DNA of 53,997 nucleotides, taken from positions 1 to 53,997 of the forward strand of contig CACWQH010000013.1 in NCBI GenBank assembly GCA_902762955.1. The letters are read 5' to 3'. Below are positions 9,341 to 17,642 of the stretch, one piece after another. Origin of the DNA: an uncultured Lachnospiraceae bacterium (GTDB lineage: Bacteria > Bacillota > Clostridia > Lachnospirales > Lachnospiraceae). The notes beneath the pieces were generated by a model. That model made no database searches. It was not told the DNA's origin and was given only the letters and a program-made list of their open reading frames with translations. The first letter of the stretch is position 1; each line of letters starts with the position of its first letter. A program made the position numbers and the translations under genes.

Positions 9341-9751
9341 ATGGATAATAATTTTAATCAGACAGTTGCTTCATTGTTTAACGGAATGGATTCTTTTCTT
9401 TCAACAAAAACAGTTGTTGGAGAGCCTACAAAGATAGGAGATACAATTATACTTCCGCTTGTGGATGTAAACTTTGGTGTGGCAGCAGGAGCCTTTGCAA
9501 AAAAGGAAAAGGGCAGCAATTCCGCAGCAGGAGGTATGGGTGGAAAGATGTCACCTTCGGCAGTATTGGTTATTCAGAATGGATATGCAAAGATTGTAAC
9601 CGCTAAGAGTGAGAGTACTGTAGGAAAAATCTTTGATGCTGTTCCGGAGGTTATTGACAGAGTTTCCAATCTGGTAAAAAAGAAGAGTCCTGAGGAAGAA
9701 GCAGCAGTAGCTGAAGCTGTAGATAATCTCGGAAATGAAGAATTGATATAA
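9341..9751 (+). CDS. gerW: GerW family sporulation protein (YtfJ)
   Basis: A 136-residue protein of the YtfJ/GerW family, with the characteristic GEPTKIGDTIILPLVDVNFG stretch (about residues 28-47), a glycine-rich region (GGMGGK) and the AVLVIQNG motif. In Bacillus subtilis the homologue is a forespore protein needed for nutrient germination. AGGAGG is spaced well before the ATG. Its presence suggests a sporulating lineage, though non-sporing relatives may keep it. Confidence 0.9.
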   Translation: MDNNFNQTVASLFNGMDSFLSTKTVVGEPTKIGDTIILPLVDVNFGVAAGAFAKKEKGSNSAAGGMGGKMSPSAVLVIQNGYAKIVTAKSESTVGKIFDAVPEVIDRVSNLVKKKSPEEEAAVAEAVDNLGNEELI

Positions 9752-9806
9752 TTTAATTCTTTAATCAAAGCATAGGGCATATACTTTATATAAGTGTAAA
9801 AAAGTG

Positions 9807-9959
9807 ATGTCTTATATGCGAGCTTTAATTGGATATGCCATGCTGTTTATGGCGATTGGTATTTTGATATCTTATTTTATAAGTGGGTTTTGTGAATTTA
9901 TTATTGTACTTGTTCTTTTGCTTAGTGCTTACATTTTGCTGTTCAGGTGCAGAGATTGA
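9807..9959 (+). CDS. Small membrane protein, 50 residues
   Basis: A short frame starting MSYMRALIGYAML and ending in FRCRD, with two hydrophobic stretches (about residues 7-25 and 30-46) separated by a short Gly/Cys/Glu turn. It fits a two-helix hairpin membrane protein. It is preceded by no strong Shine-Dalgarno; GTG at 9804 or ATG at 9816 are alternative starts. The continuous hydrophobic frame in an otherwise empty 240-base gap between gerW and the alarmone synthetase gene argues that it is real. Function unknown. Confidence 0.5.
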   Translation: MSYMRALIGYAMLFMAIGILISYFISGFCEFIIVLVLLLSAYILLFRCRD

Positions 9960-10001
9960 TTTACATATTTTATGTATGATTTATGACGTGAGGTGGTTAC
10001 A

Positions 10002-10670
10002 ATGAGTATGGCTACAGATGATATGAGCATGGAGCTTTTGATGAATTCGGATAATCCGGAGGCAATCTTAAAAGACATGCAGCCATTTATTATACTTATG
10101 ATGTACTATGAGTGTGCATTGATGGAGATAGAAACCAAATTAAAGGTTTTAAATTCTGAATTTGCCCTTCAGCATAACAGAAATCCTTTTGAGTCCATTA
10201 AATGCAGAATTAAGAAGCCTATAAGTATAATAGAAAAGATGAAAAAGAAGAATCTGGATATTACGATTGAAAATATCGAAAATAATCTGACTGATATCGC
10301 AGGTATAAGAGTTATTTGTTCATTTCCTGAGGATATATATACTGTCTCGGAGCTTTTATCAAAGCAGGACGATATCAATGTTGTTCAGGTTAAGGATTAC
10401 ATAAGAAATCCTAAGCCAAACGGTTACAGAAGCCTTCACCTTATAGTTGAGGTTCCTATATTTTTATCAAATCAGAAAAAATATATGAAGGTTGAGGTAC
10501 AGTTTAGAACAATTGCCATGGATTTCTGGGCAAGTCTTGACCATAAGCTAAAGTATAAAAAGGACAATTTAAAGCATCCTGAAATCATAGCACAGGAGCT
10601 TAAAAAATGTGCCGATATGGTTACGGCTATGGATTATAAGATGCAGGAAATACGTAATATGCTTGAATAA
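10002..10670 (+). CDS. Small alarmone synthetase (RelA/SpoT synthetase domain)
   Basis: A 222-residue GTP pyrophosphokinase that transfers pyrophosphate from ATP to GDP or GTP to make (p)ppGpp-type alarmones in the cytosol. Only the synthetase domain is present: DIAGIRVIC (ending about residue 106), the G-loop KPNGYRSLH (138-146) and EVQFRT near 165. No HD hydrolase or TGS domain exists, so it belongs with the SAS (YjbM/YwaC-type) enzymes rather than long Rel. The ATG at 10002 follows AGGTGG by five bases; the GTG at 9993 is less likely. Confidence 0.9.
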   Translation: MSMATDDMSMELLMNSDNPEAILKDMQPFIILMMYYECALMEIETKLKVLNSEFALQHNRNPFESIKCRIKKPISIIEKMKKKNLDITIENIENNLTDIAGIRVICSFPEDIYTVSELLSKQDDINVVQVKDYIRNPKPNGYRSLHLIVEVPIFLSNQKKYMKVEVQFRTIAMDFWASLDHKLKYKKDNLKHPEIIAQELKKCADMVTAMDYKMQEIRNMLE

Positions 10671-10697
10671 TAATATACATATCTTTTGGAGGATAAA

Positions 10698-11279
10698 ATG
10701 TCTCGTAAAATCTGGAAACCGGGCAATATGCTTTATCCGGTTCCGGCTGTTATGGTTACGGTCGGTGATAAGGATGTAAATAATATTATAACGATTGCCT
10801 GGGCGGGAACCGTTAATTCGGATCCTGCGATGGTTTCTGTTTCAGTAAGAAAATCCAGATATTCTCATGAGCTTCTTATGAAGCATAAAGAATTCGTAAT
10901 CAATCTGGTTACAAAAAAGCTTACGCGTGCCATGGATTATTGTGGAGTTAAATCCGGCAGGGATGTTGATAAGTTTAAGGAGATGAAGCTTACCAAAGGT
11001 ACTGCCAATAAGGTTAGTGCACCGATTATAGAAGAAAGTCCTGTCAATATAGAATGTGTTGTCAGGCAGGTGATTCCTCTTGGTTCGCATGATATGTTTC
11101 TTGCCGAGGTCGTCTCGGTTGATGTTGATGATAAATATATGGACGAAAAAGGCGGCTTCGATTTGGAAAAAGCCGATTTGATTGCGTATTCACACGGCAG
11201 GTATTACACACTTGGAGAAAACATAGGTAAGTTTGGATATAGTGTAAGAAAGAAATCCAAGAAAAAACATAAAAAGTAA
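10698..11279 (+). CDS. Flavin reductase-like domain protein
   Basis: A 193-residue FMN-binding split-barrel protein of the flavin_reduct family, recognised by WKPGNMLYPVPAVMVTVGD at the start, the AWAGTVNSDPAMVSVSV segment, FVINLVTK and the SHDMFLAEVV region. Members bind FMN and either reduce flavin or act as small flavoproteins. A very basic lysine tail ends the chain. The start is the ATG at 10698; TTGGAGGA upstream is the ribosome site rather than a start codon. It follows the alarmone synthetase by 27 bases. Confidence 0.85.
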   Translation: MSRKIWKPGNMLYPVPAVMVTVGDKDVNNIITIAWAGTVNSDPAMVSVSVRKSRYSHELLMKHKEFVINLVTKKLTRAMDYCGVKSGRDVDKFKEMKLTKGTANKVSAPIIEESPVNIECVVRQVIPLGSHDMFLAEVVSVDVDDKYMDEKGGFDLEKADLIAYSHGRYYTLGENIGKFGYSVRKKSKKKHKK

Positions 11280-11290
11280 CTATTTTATAG

Positions 11291-11319
11291 TTGATTTATA
11301 TAAAGTCAGATGTTATAAA
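11291..11319 (+). promoter_or_regulatory. Sigma-A type promoter before yifB/comM
   Basis: TTGATT (11291-11296), 17 bases and TATAAA (11314-11319). The leader of about 70 bases contains CTCCGGAG, a perfect 8-base palindrome, shortly before the TAGGAG ribosome site. Confidence 0.5.
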
Positions 11320-11394
11320 ATAATAAATTAAAATAATATTATTATATTATATATCCTGGTCTGCTCCGGAGAGGTAGAATAGGAGAAATATAAT

Positions 11395-12924
11395 ATGTTT
11401 AGTAAGGTTACAGGAGGCACCGTAATCGGTATAGACGGTGCTTTGATTGGAGTTGAGGCAGATATCAATGATGGTCTGCCTATGCTTAATCTCGTCGGTT
11501 ATCTGTCCTCTTCAGTTAAGGAGGCCGGCGAAAGAGTAAGAACTGCGCTTAAAAATTCGGGCTATTATCTGCCGCCTAAGCGCATAACTATCAATTTATC
11601 CCCTGCGGATATCAGAAAATATGGTTCGGGATTTGATCTGCCGATTGCCATATCTATAGTGCTGTCTATGGGAATTATCCCCGTGATTGATTTGGAGAAA
11701 ACCATAATAATCGGTGAGTTAAGTCTCGACGGAAGTATTATGGCAGTAAACGGTGTACTGCCTATGGTTTATCATGCCTTTGAAAACGGTATAACCACAT
11801 GTATTATACCCGTTCAAAATGTTGCGGAAGCAGGTCTTATAGGAGGTATGAAGGTTTATGGCGTAAAATCCTTGGTTGAGGCTATTGATTTTATTCAAGG
11901 AGATATAGAGCTTTGTCCTTATGAAAATGTTGAAATTGAAGCTGACTTTGGGCTGCCGGATTATAAATGCGATTTTTCAGAGATTAAAGGACAGCCGGTG
12001 CTTAAAAGGGGACTCGAAATAGCCGTTTCGGGTTTCCATAATGTTCTTATGACAGGTGCTGCAGGGGCAGGAAAATCTATGCTCGCAAAGAGACTTCCTA
12101 CTATAATGCCGGGACTTTCATTTGAAGAAAGCGTTGAAGTAACTAAAATATACAGCATAAGCGGACTTCTTGATAAAAAAGGAAGGCTTATAAGGGAGAG
12201 ACCGTTTCGCGCACCTCATCATACAATTTCAAATCATGCACTTATTGGAGGTGGCACCGTACCAAAGCCGGGAGAGGTTACATTATCCCATAACGGTATC
12301 TTGTTTTTGGATGAGCTTCCTGAATTTAATAAGAATGTTCTCGAGGTGTTAAGGCAGCCGCTTGAGGATAAGAAAATTATAGTTTCAAGGGTTCAGGCAT
12401 CTTATGTGTTTCCGGCTGATTTTATGTTAGTGGCTGCCATGAATCCGTGTCCATGCGGTAATTATCCCAATTTAAATAAATGTACCTGTACGCCCTTTCA
12501 GATAAAAAAATATCAACAGAAGATAAGCGGACCTTTGCTTGACAGAATCGATATAAATATGGTTGTAAAACCGGTACAGTTTGAGGATATATTTTCTGAT
12601 CATGATGAGGAAAGCTCTGAAGCTATAAGACAAAGAGTAGTTGAAACGAGAGAAATCCAGAATAAAAGATATATAGATGAAAATATAAGCTTGAACTCGG
12701 AATTGGATGGAAAGCTTATTAAAAAGTATATTATTTTAGAAAATGAAGTGGAGGATTATCTGAAGCAAAGCATATCCAATAAGGATATCTCGGCAAGGGG
12801 TATTAACAGAATATTAAGGCTTTCCCGCACTATAGCAGATATGGATAAAAAGGACAAAATAGAAGTAAAACATTTAAAGGAAGCACTCTTTTATCATAAT
12901 CATGTGGGTATAACAGTCAGATAA
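11395..12924 (+). CDS. YifB/ComM family AAA+ ATPase (Mg-chelatase-like)
   Basis: A 509-residue protein with the N-terminal ChlI/Lon-S5-like subdomain, the AAA+ Mg-chelatase core and a C-terminal helical lid. Walker A is GAAGAGKS (residues 221-228), and ILFLDELPEF is the Walker B segment. CxCG and CTC cysteines (PCPCGNYPNLNKCTC) form the usual insertion. In Haemophilus and Vibrio ComM is a hexameric DNA branch-migration helicase used in natural transformation; in Firmicutes the role is assumed similar. It sits directly before dprA, a transformation gene, supporting that view. Confidence 0.92.
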   Translation: MFSKVTGGTVIGIDGALIGVEADINDGLPMLNLVGYLSSSVKEAGERVRTALKNSGYYLPPKRITINLSPADIRKYGSGFDLPIAISIVLSMGIIPVIDLEKTIIIGELSLDGSIMAVNGVLPMVYHAFENGITTCIIPVQNVAEAGLIGGMKVYGVKSLVEAIDFIQGDIELCPYENVEIEADFGLPDYKCDFSEIKGQPVLKRGLEIAVSGFHNVLMTGAAGAGKSMLAKRLPTIMPGLSFEESVEVTKIYSISGLLDKKGRLIRERPFRAPHHTISNHALIGGGTVPKPGEVTLSHNGILFLDELPEFNKNVLEVLRQPLEDKKIIVSRVQASYVFPADFMLVAAMNPCPCGNYPNLNKCTCTPFQIKKYQQKISGPLLDRIDINMVVKPVQFEDIFSDHDEESSEAIRQRVVETREIQNKRYIDENISLNSELDGKLIKKYIILENEVEDYLKQSISNKDISARGINRILRLSRTIADMDKKDKIEVKHLKEALFYHNHVGITVR

Positions 12925-12953
12925 TACAGGACTTATGTGAAAAGGCAGATATT

Positions 12954-12990
12954 CACTATATCATAGTGTTGTGAATGTGTGACTGTCACA
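12954..12990 (+). promoter_or_regulatory. Two palindromes upstream of dprA
   Basis: CACTAT-ATC-ATAGTG (12954-12968) and TGTGAC-T-GTCACA (12978-12990) are both perfect, and ATTCAC / GTGAAT gives an overlapping alternative pairing. They lie just before the ribosome site of dprA and could be operators or mutually exclusive leader hairpins. Confidence 0.45.
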
Positions 12991-13002
12991 TATCTGTTAC
13001 AT

Positions 13003-13016
13003 AAAAAAGGGGGGGG
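13003..13016 (+). repeat. A6-G8 homopolymer tract at the dprA ribosome site
   Basis: Six A followed by eight G, an unusual run in this AT-rich sequence. It supplies the Shine-Dalgarno-like purines seven bases before the TTG start of dprA, so slippage would change spacing or strength. Confidence 0.7.
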
Positions 13017-13023
13017 AATTGAT

Positions 13024-14214
13024 TTGGAAGAAATAAATAAGGAAAGAGATATTTTAAATCTCTGGTTTAATAATATTGAAGGAATCGGAGCTATTTTAAG
13101 AAGAAAGCTTATGGCAAGGTTTGGGAGTATTGAAAACATTCTCTCGGCATCATCCAATCTTTTAGAAGAAATTGTTGGAGCCGATAAAGCGGCTCAAATA
13201 ACAGCTTCACATAATATGAGCTATGCACATGAACTTTATGAAGAACTTAAAGAAAAGAAGATAGGTATAGTCTATCCGGGTGCGAGAGATTATCCTGTCA
13301 AGCTTTTAAATATGTTTGATCCACCGGATATTTTATATGTCAAAGGTATATTAAGTAAAAAACTAAATATATATAATATGAATATAGGTGTTGTTGGTGC
13401 AAGGAATGCAAGCGTATACGGAAGAGAACTGGCTCAACTTTTCGGAAGAGAATTGGCAAGGGAGGGTATAAATATAATAAGCGGACTTGCACTTGGGATA
13501 GATGGGATGTCTCACAGAGGTGCACTTTATACCGGTGGATATACAGTCGGAGTTTTGGGATGCGGAATAGATGTTATATATCCCAGGGAAAATGCAGAGC
13601 TCTTTTTTGAAATGTATAAAAATGGAGCGGTTGTATCTGAGTATGGTCCGGGAGTTATCCCGAACCCCGGATATTTTCCAATCAGAAATCGTATAATCAG
13701 CGGACTTTCCGATGGACTTTTGGTGGTGGAGGCAAGAAAGAAGAGCGGTTCTCTTATAACTGCAGATCTGGCACTTGAACAGGGAAAGCAGGTTTATGCT
13801 ATACCCGGAAGGATAACGGATAAAAACAGTGAGGGAACGAACAATCTTATACGTCAGGGTGCTATGTGTGTTGTTACACCAAAGGATATCATCGAAGATT
13901 TAAATGGTATAGTGCCGGAAGAAAAGTATAAAAATGAAAATAAAGAATTAAAAACAGGTAATAATGAATTGCATAATGATAATATAGATTTGGCGGATGA
14001 ATTTAAGGATGATATAGAAGCGTTAAATAAAAATTCTCTTGCGCCTGCCGAAAAAATGTTGTATAGTTGTTTGAGTTTAGAACCTACGTATATTGATGAC
14101 ATAATTGACAAACTAAGGATGAGTGTCAGTGACACTATAAGCTTGCTTTATAATATGGAGGAAAAGGGACTGATAAAACAGCCTCTTAAGGGGTATTATA
14201 TTATTTCAGTTTAA
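13024..14214 (+). CDS. dprA: DNA-processing protein DprA (Smf)
   Basis: A 396-residue DprA: N-terminal helix-hairpin-helix/SAM-like part (LWFNNIEGIGAILRRKL), a Rossmann-like DprA core with VGARNASVYG and SGLALGIDGMSHRGAL, and a C-terminal winged-helix (about residues 335-395) after a low-complexity N/K/E linker. DprA binds incoming single-stranded DNA and loads RecA during transformation. The start is taken as TTG at 13024 because the G8 purine tract lies seven bases before it; a GTG at 12979 would run through the palindromes and give a poor N-terminus. The dprA-topA order matches Bacillus subtilis. Confidence 0.92.
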   Translation: MEEINKERDILNLWFNNIEGIGAILRRKLMARFGSIENILSASSNLLEEIVGADKAAQITASHNMSYAHELYEELKEKKIGIVYPGARDYPVKLLNMFDPPDILYVKGILSKKLNIYNMNIGVVGARNASVYGRELAQLFGRELAREGINIISGLALGIDGMSHRGALYTGGYTVGVLGCGIDVIYPRENAELFFEMYKNGAVVSEYGPGVIPNPGYFPIRNRIISGLSDGLLVVEARKKSGSLITADLALEQGKQVYAIPGRITDKNSEGTNNLIRQGAMCVVTPKDIIEDLNGIVPEEKYKNENKELKTGNNELHNDNIDLADEFKDDIEALNKNSLAPAEKMLYSCLSLEPTYIDDIIDKLRMSVSDTISLLYNMEEKGLIKQPLKGYYIISV

Positions 14215-14230
14215 AATAAGGAGCATAAAA

Positions 14231-16204
14231 ATGGCTAAAAATCTCGTTATCGTTGAGTCACCTGCCAAGGCAAAAACAATTAAAAAATTTCTCGGTTCAA
14301 ATTATGAAGTTATTGCTTCAAACGGTCATGTCAGAGATTTACCTAAAAGTCAGATGGGTATAGATTTTGATAATGATTATGAGCCGAAGTATATTACCAT
14401 AAGAGGCAAGGGGGATCTTTTATCGGAATTAAGAAAGGAAGTTAAGAAAGCCGATAAGGTTTATCTCGCAACTGACCCTGACCGTGAAGGAGAAGCCATA
14501 TCTTACCACTTGTCAATTGCATTAAAACTTGATAAAAAGAAATATAAGAGGATTACATTTAATGAGATTACAAAAAATGCGGTAAAGGATTCTATTAAGC
14601 ATGCAAGAGATATAGATATGGATCTTGTGGATGCCCAGCAGGCGAGAAGAGTTCTTGACCGTGTGGTTGGATACTCTATAAGTCCTCTCCTTTGGGAAAA
14701 GATAAAGAGGGGACTTTCTGCCGGAAGAGTTCAGTCGGCAGCGTTGAAATTGGTTTGTGACAGGGAAAATGAAATAAATGCATTTGTTCCACAGGAGTAT
14801 TGGAGCTTAAATGCAAATGTAATAACAGGCAAGAATTTAAAACCAGTTGAATTTCATTTTACAGATGAAAAGATGTCTAAAGAAGACCTTGATAAGGTTA
14901 TGACTGCAGCAAACGGTAAGAAGATGCTTGTTGAAAGCATAAAGAAGAGCGAAAAAACCAAAAAGTCACCGCTTCCTTTTACAACCAGTACTCTTCAACA
15001 GGATGCCGGTACAAAACTTAATTTTTCAACCAGCAAGACTATGAGAATTGCCCAGCAGTTATATGAAGGCGTGGAGGTTAAGGGCAGAGGCTCGATAGGT
15101 CTTATAACATATCTTAGAACTGATTCGACAAGAATATCCGATGAAGCGGATAGTGCTGCAAGAAGCTATATTGAAGATAAGTTCGGTGCGAACTATGTCG
15201 GTAAAAATAAGACTGTTAAATCTGACAAGAAGATTCAGGATGCGCATGAGGCGATAAGACCTACAGATGTAAGTCTTACACCGGTGCTTTTAAAGGAACA
15301 GCTTTCAAGAGAGCAGTTCAGGTTATATCAGCTTATATATAACAGATTTTTGGCAAGCCGTATGAGTGATGCTGTATATGAAACCAATACAGTGACTTTA
15401 AAGGCAGATACCAAAAAGGGTGATTATAAATTTAAGGCATCTTCAACAAAGGTGAAATTTGAAGGCTTTTTAGCTGTATATAAACCTGAAGATGAGGAAA
15501 AGGAAAACTCAAAGCTAAGCAATATAAAAGAAAAGGATGTGCTTACTGTAGAATCACTTGAGGAAAAACAGCATTTTACACAGCCTCCTGCACATTATAC
15601 AGAAAGCTTATTGGTTAGAACCATGGAGGAGCTTGGCATCGGAAGACCGTCAACCTATGCACCTACCATTTCAACACTTCTAAATAGAAGATATATAGTT
15701 AAAGAAAGTAAGAATCTTTATATGACAGAACTTGGAGAGGCAGTAAATGAAATAATGAATATTGCTTTTCCGGAAATAGTCGATACAAGCTTTACAGCTA
15801 ATATTGAATCTCTTTTGGATGATATCGAAGCAGGAAATATAGGTTGGAAGGTGGTTGTAAGAAACTTCTATCCGGATTTAAAGGAATCCATAGATAATGC
15901 TCAAAAGGAGCTTGAACATATAAAGATTGAAGATGAGGTATCTGATACGGAGTGCGAGCTTTGTGGCAGAATGATGGTAATAAAATACGGTTCACACGGA
16001 AAGTTTTTAGCATGTCCGGGCTTTCCTGAATGTAAAAATACCAAGCCTTATTTTGAGAAAACCGGTGTTAAATGTCCGAAGTGTAATGCCGATATAGTTA
16101 TTAAGAAGACGAGAAAGGGTAGAAGATACTATGGCTGTGTCAACAACCCTGAATGTGACTATATGTCATGGTCTAAGCCACAGACAGAAAATATTTCGTC
16201 ATAA
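14231..16204 (+). CDS. topA: DNA topoisomerase I
   Basis: A 657-residue type IA topoisomerase that relaxes negative supercoils. The Toprim domain begins at VIVESPAKAKTI and holds TDPDREGEA; the active-site tyrosine is Tyr294 in LITYLRTDSTRIS. Two C4 zinc ribbons close the chain, starting CELCG (residue 575) and CPKCN (615). Length is within the family's range with a short C-terminal part. It starts 16 bases after dprA behind AAGGAG, so it is probably co-transcribed with it. Confidence 0.97.
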   Translation: MAKNLVIVESPAKAKTIKKFLGSNYEVIASNGHVRDLPKSQMGIDFDNDYEPKYITIRGKGDLLSELRKEVKKADKVYLATDPDREGEAISYHLSIALKLDKKKYKRITFNEITKNAVKDSIKHARDIDMDLVDAQQARRVLDRVVGYSISPLLWEKIKRGLSAGRVQSAALKLVCDRENEINAFVPQEYWSLNANVITGKNLKPVEFHFTDEKMSKEDLDKVMTAANGKKMLVESIKKSEKTKKSPLPFTTSTLQQDAGTKLNFSTSKTMRIAQQLYEGVEVKGRGSIGLITYLRTDSTRISDEADSAARSYIEDKFGANYVGKNKTVKSDKKIQDAHEAIRPTDVSLTPVLLKEQLSREQFRLYQLIYNRFLASRMSDAVYETNTVTLKADTKKGDYKFKASSTKVKFEGFLAVYKPEDEEKENSKLSNIKEKDVLTVESLEEKQHFTQPPAHYTESLLVRTMEELGIGRPSTYAPTISTLLNRRYIVKESKNLYMTELGEAVNEIMNIAFPEIVDTSFTANIESLLDDIEAGNIGWKVVVRNFYPDLKESIDNAQKELEHIKIEDEVSDTECELCGRMMVIKYGSHGKFLACPGFPECKNTKPYFEKTGVKCPKCNADIVIKKTRKGRRYYGCVNNPECDYMSWSKPQTENISS

Positions 16205-16218
16205 ATTGATATTTTTTG

Positions 16219-16247
16219 TTGATGAAAAACACATTATATGGTAGTAT
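16219..16247 (+). promoter_or_regulatory. Candidate promoter upstream of the flagellar operon
   Basis: TTGATG (16219-16224), 17 bases, TAGTAT (16242-16247). If used, the flgB transcript has a leader of about 175 bases that includes the terminator-like hairpin at 16323. No sigma-28 type promoter was seen in this gap. Confidence 0.4.
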
Positions 16248-16322
16248 ATAGTGTGAGTGGGCACAAAATACAATATTTTTCATTGATACATGCTGCGGAA
16301 ACGGACTTTCGAAGTATATGAC

Positions 16323-16357
16323 AAAAGGATTTGTGAGTGTTCTCATAAATCCTTTTT
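16323..16357 (+). terminator. Terminator-like hairpin between topA and flgB
   Basis: AAAAGGATTTGTGAG (16323-16337) pairs with CTCATAAATCCTTTT (16342-16356), 15 pairs including one G-U, with a 4-base loop and a T run. It is a good intrinsic terminator for topA, or, if the promoter at 16219 is active, an attenuator in the flgB leader. Confidence 0.75.
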
Positions 16358-16428
16358 GTTCTTTATTTGGTTTGTTTTGCTCATGAGGGTTTTGTGACTT
16401 ATCCTATGATAAGAGAAAGGTAAATAAA

Positions 16429-16830
16429 ATGATTAATACGGACATCTACAATTATATCAATATTCTTGATAAGGCGGCAGATGCGGCAAATATGAGAAAT
16501 GAACTTATTTCCAACAATATTGCCAATGTTTCCACGCCTAATTATAAGAGAAAGGACATCGACTTTGAAACAGTTCTTCAGGCTGAGCTGGCCGGAGGAA
16601 GGACTCTTAATCAAAGTGTCAATATGGCAAATAAAGATTTATCCGTATTAGATCCGCAGGTATTTACCGATAACTCCAATCTGTCTTACAGGATAGACGG
16701 AAACAATGTAGATATTAGTACTGAAGAGGCATATCTTGCTGAGAATACAATCAGGTATCAGCTTTTGATTGACCAGATGAATCAGGAGTTTTCAAGATAT
16801 CAAACAGTGCTTTCTTCATCGTCATCATAG
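16429..16830 (+). CDS. flgB: Flagellar basal-body rod protein FlgB
   Basis: A 133-residue proximal rod protein, exported by the flagellar type III apparatus. It has the N-terminal rod/hook signature ANMRNELISNNIANVSTPNY (about residues 21-40) and the C-terminal helix NTIRYQLLIDQMNQEFSRYQ. GAGAAAGG lies just before the ATG. It is the first structural gene of the operon, as in Bacillus and clostridia, though codY, clpQY and trmFO found before it in Bacillus are missing here. Confidence 0.95.
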   Translation: MINTDIYNYINILDKAADAANMRNELISNNIANVSTPNYKRKDIDFETVLQAELAGGRTLNQSVNMANKDLSVLDPQVFTDNSNLSYRIDGNNVDISTEEAYLAENTIRYQLLIDQMNQEFSRYQTVLSSSSS

Positions 16831-16842
16831 GAGGTATAATAA

Positions 16843-17280
16843 ATGAGTGTTTTTTCTTCAATGAATGTTGCTGCTACAGGCATGACCGCACAGCAGCTTA
16901 GAATGGATGTTATTTCTCAAAATATTGCCAATGCAAGTACCACAAGAACCGAGGATGGAACTGCATACAGAAGAAAGACAGTATATTTTGAGGAAAAAGC
17001 TACAACATCCTTTGACAATATCTTAAATGGATATATGACAAACTATCAGCCAAACGGTGTTAAGGTAACTCATATAGTTGAGGATCCGTCTGATTTAAGA
17101 CTCGTATATGAGCCTGATAATCCGGATGCTAATGAGGATGGATATGTAGAGTATCCAAATGTTGATACAGTAACCGAAATGACTAACCTTATAGATGCAA
17201 GCCGTGCATATGAGGCCAATATAACCTCATTTAACGCTGCAAAGTCAATTGCCGAAAAGGGCATGGAGCTTTTTGGATAG
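16843..17280 (+). CDS. flgC: Flagellar basal-body rod protein FlgC
   Basis: A 145-residue rod protein. The N-terminal signature ATGMTAQQLRMDVISQNIAN and the C-terminal motif LIDASRAYEANITSFNAAKS are both intact. It follows flgB by 12 bases and is preceded by AGGAGG. With FlgB and FliE it forms the rod base that passes through the peptidoglycan. Confidence 0.96.
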   Translation: MSVFSSMNVAATGMTAQQLRMDVISQNIANASTTRTEDGTAYRRKTVYFEEKATTSFDNILNGYMTNYQPNGVKVTHIVEDPSDLRLVYEPDNPDANEDGYVEYPNVDTVTEMTNLIDASRAYEANITSFNAAKSIAEKGMELFG

Positions 17281-17303
17281 TAATATGATGGAGGTTGATA
17301 CAT

Positions 17304-17621
17304 ATGTCTATAACGCCGGTTGAATTATATGGAAATGATTTTAACGTAAACAGTATACATGATGGATACAAGGTTTCATCAGACAGTACAAAAACTTCTT
17401 TTGATAGTATCCTTTCAGCTGCTGTTGATATGTATAAGGAAGCAGATTCATATCAGAAAAAAGCGGAGGCAGAGGAGATGAGCTTTGCCCTTGGATATAC
17501 AGACAGTATACATGATTTGGCTTTGGCTCAAAGAAAGGCCAATATTTCACTTCAATATACTGTTCGTGTTACAAATGCTGTTGTATCTGCATACAAAGAA
17601 CTGATGAATATGCAGTTATAG
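17304..17621 (+). CDS. fliE: Flagellar hook-basal body protein FliE
   Basis: A 105-residue FliE, the adaptor between the MS ring and the rod. The conserved C-terminal half is present: HDLALAQRKANISLQYTVRV and AYKELMNMQL. The start ATG at 17304 follows GGAGG by nine bases; an upstream TTG overlaps the ribosome site and is unlikely. Confidence 0.94.
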   Translation: MSITPVELYGNDFNVNSIHDGYKVSSDSTKTSFDSILSAAVDMYKEADSYQKKAEAEEMSFALGYTDSIHDLALAQRKANISLQYTVRVTNAVVSAYKELMNMQL

Positions 17622-17642
17622 CATTAATTTTCGGAGGAACTT

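Noticed and set aside
13024-14214. Longer dprA start (GTG at 12979)
   Set aside because: It would encode through the palindromes and G8 tract and has no ribosome site; the conserved part starts later.
16205-16428. c-di-GMP or other known riboswitch before flgB
   Set aside because: The conserved loops of known classes were not found; only a terminator hairpin and short stems are seen.
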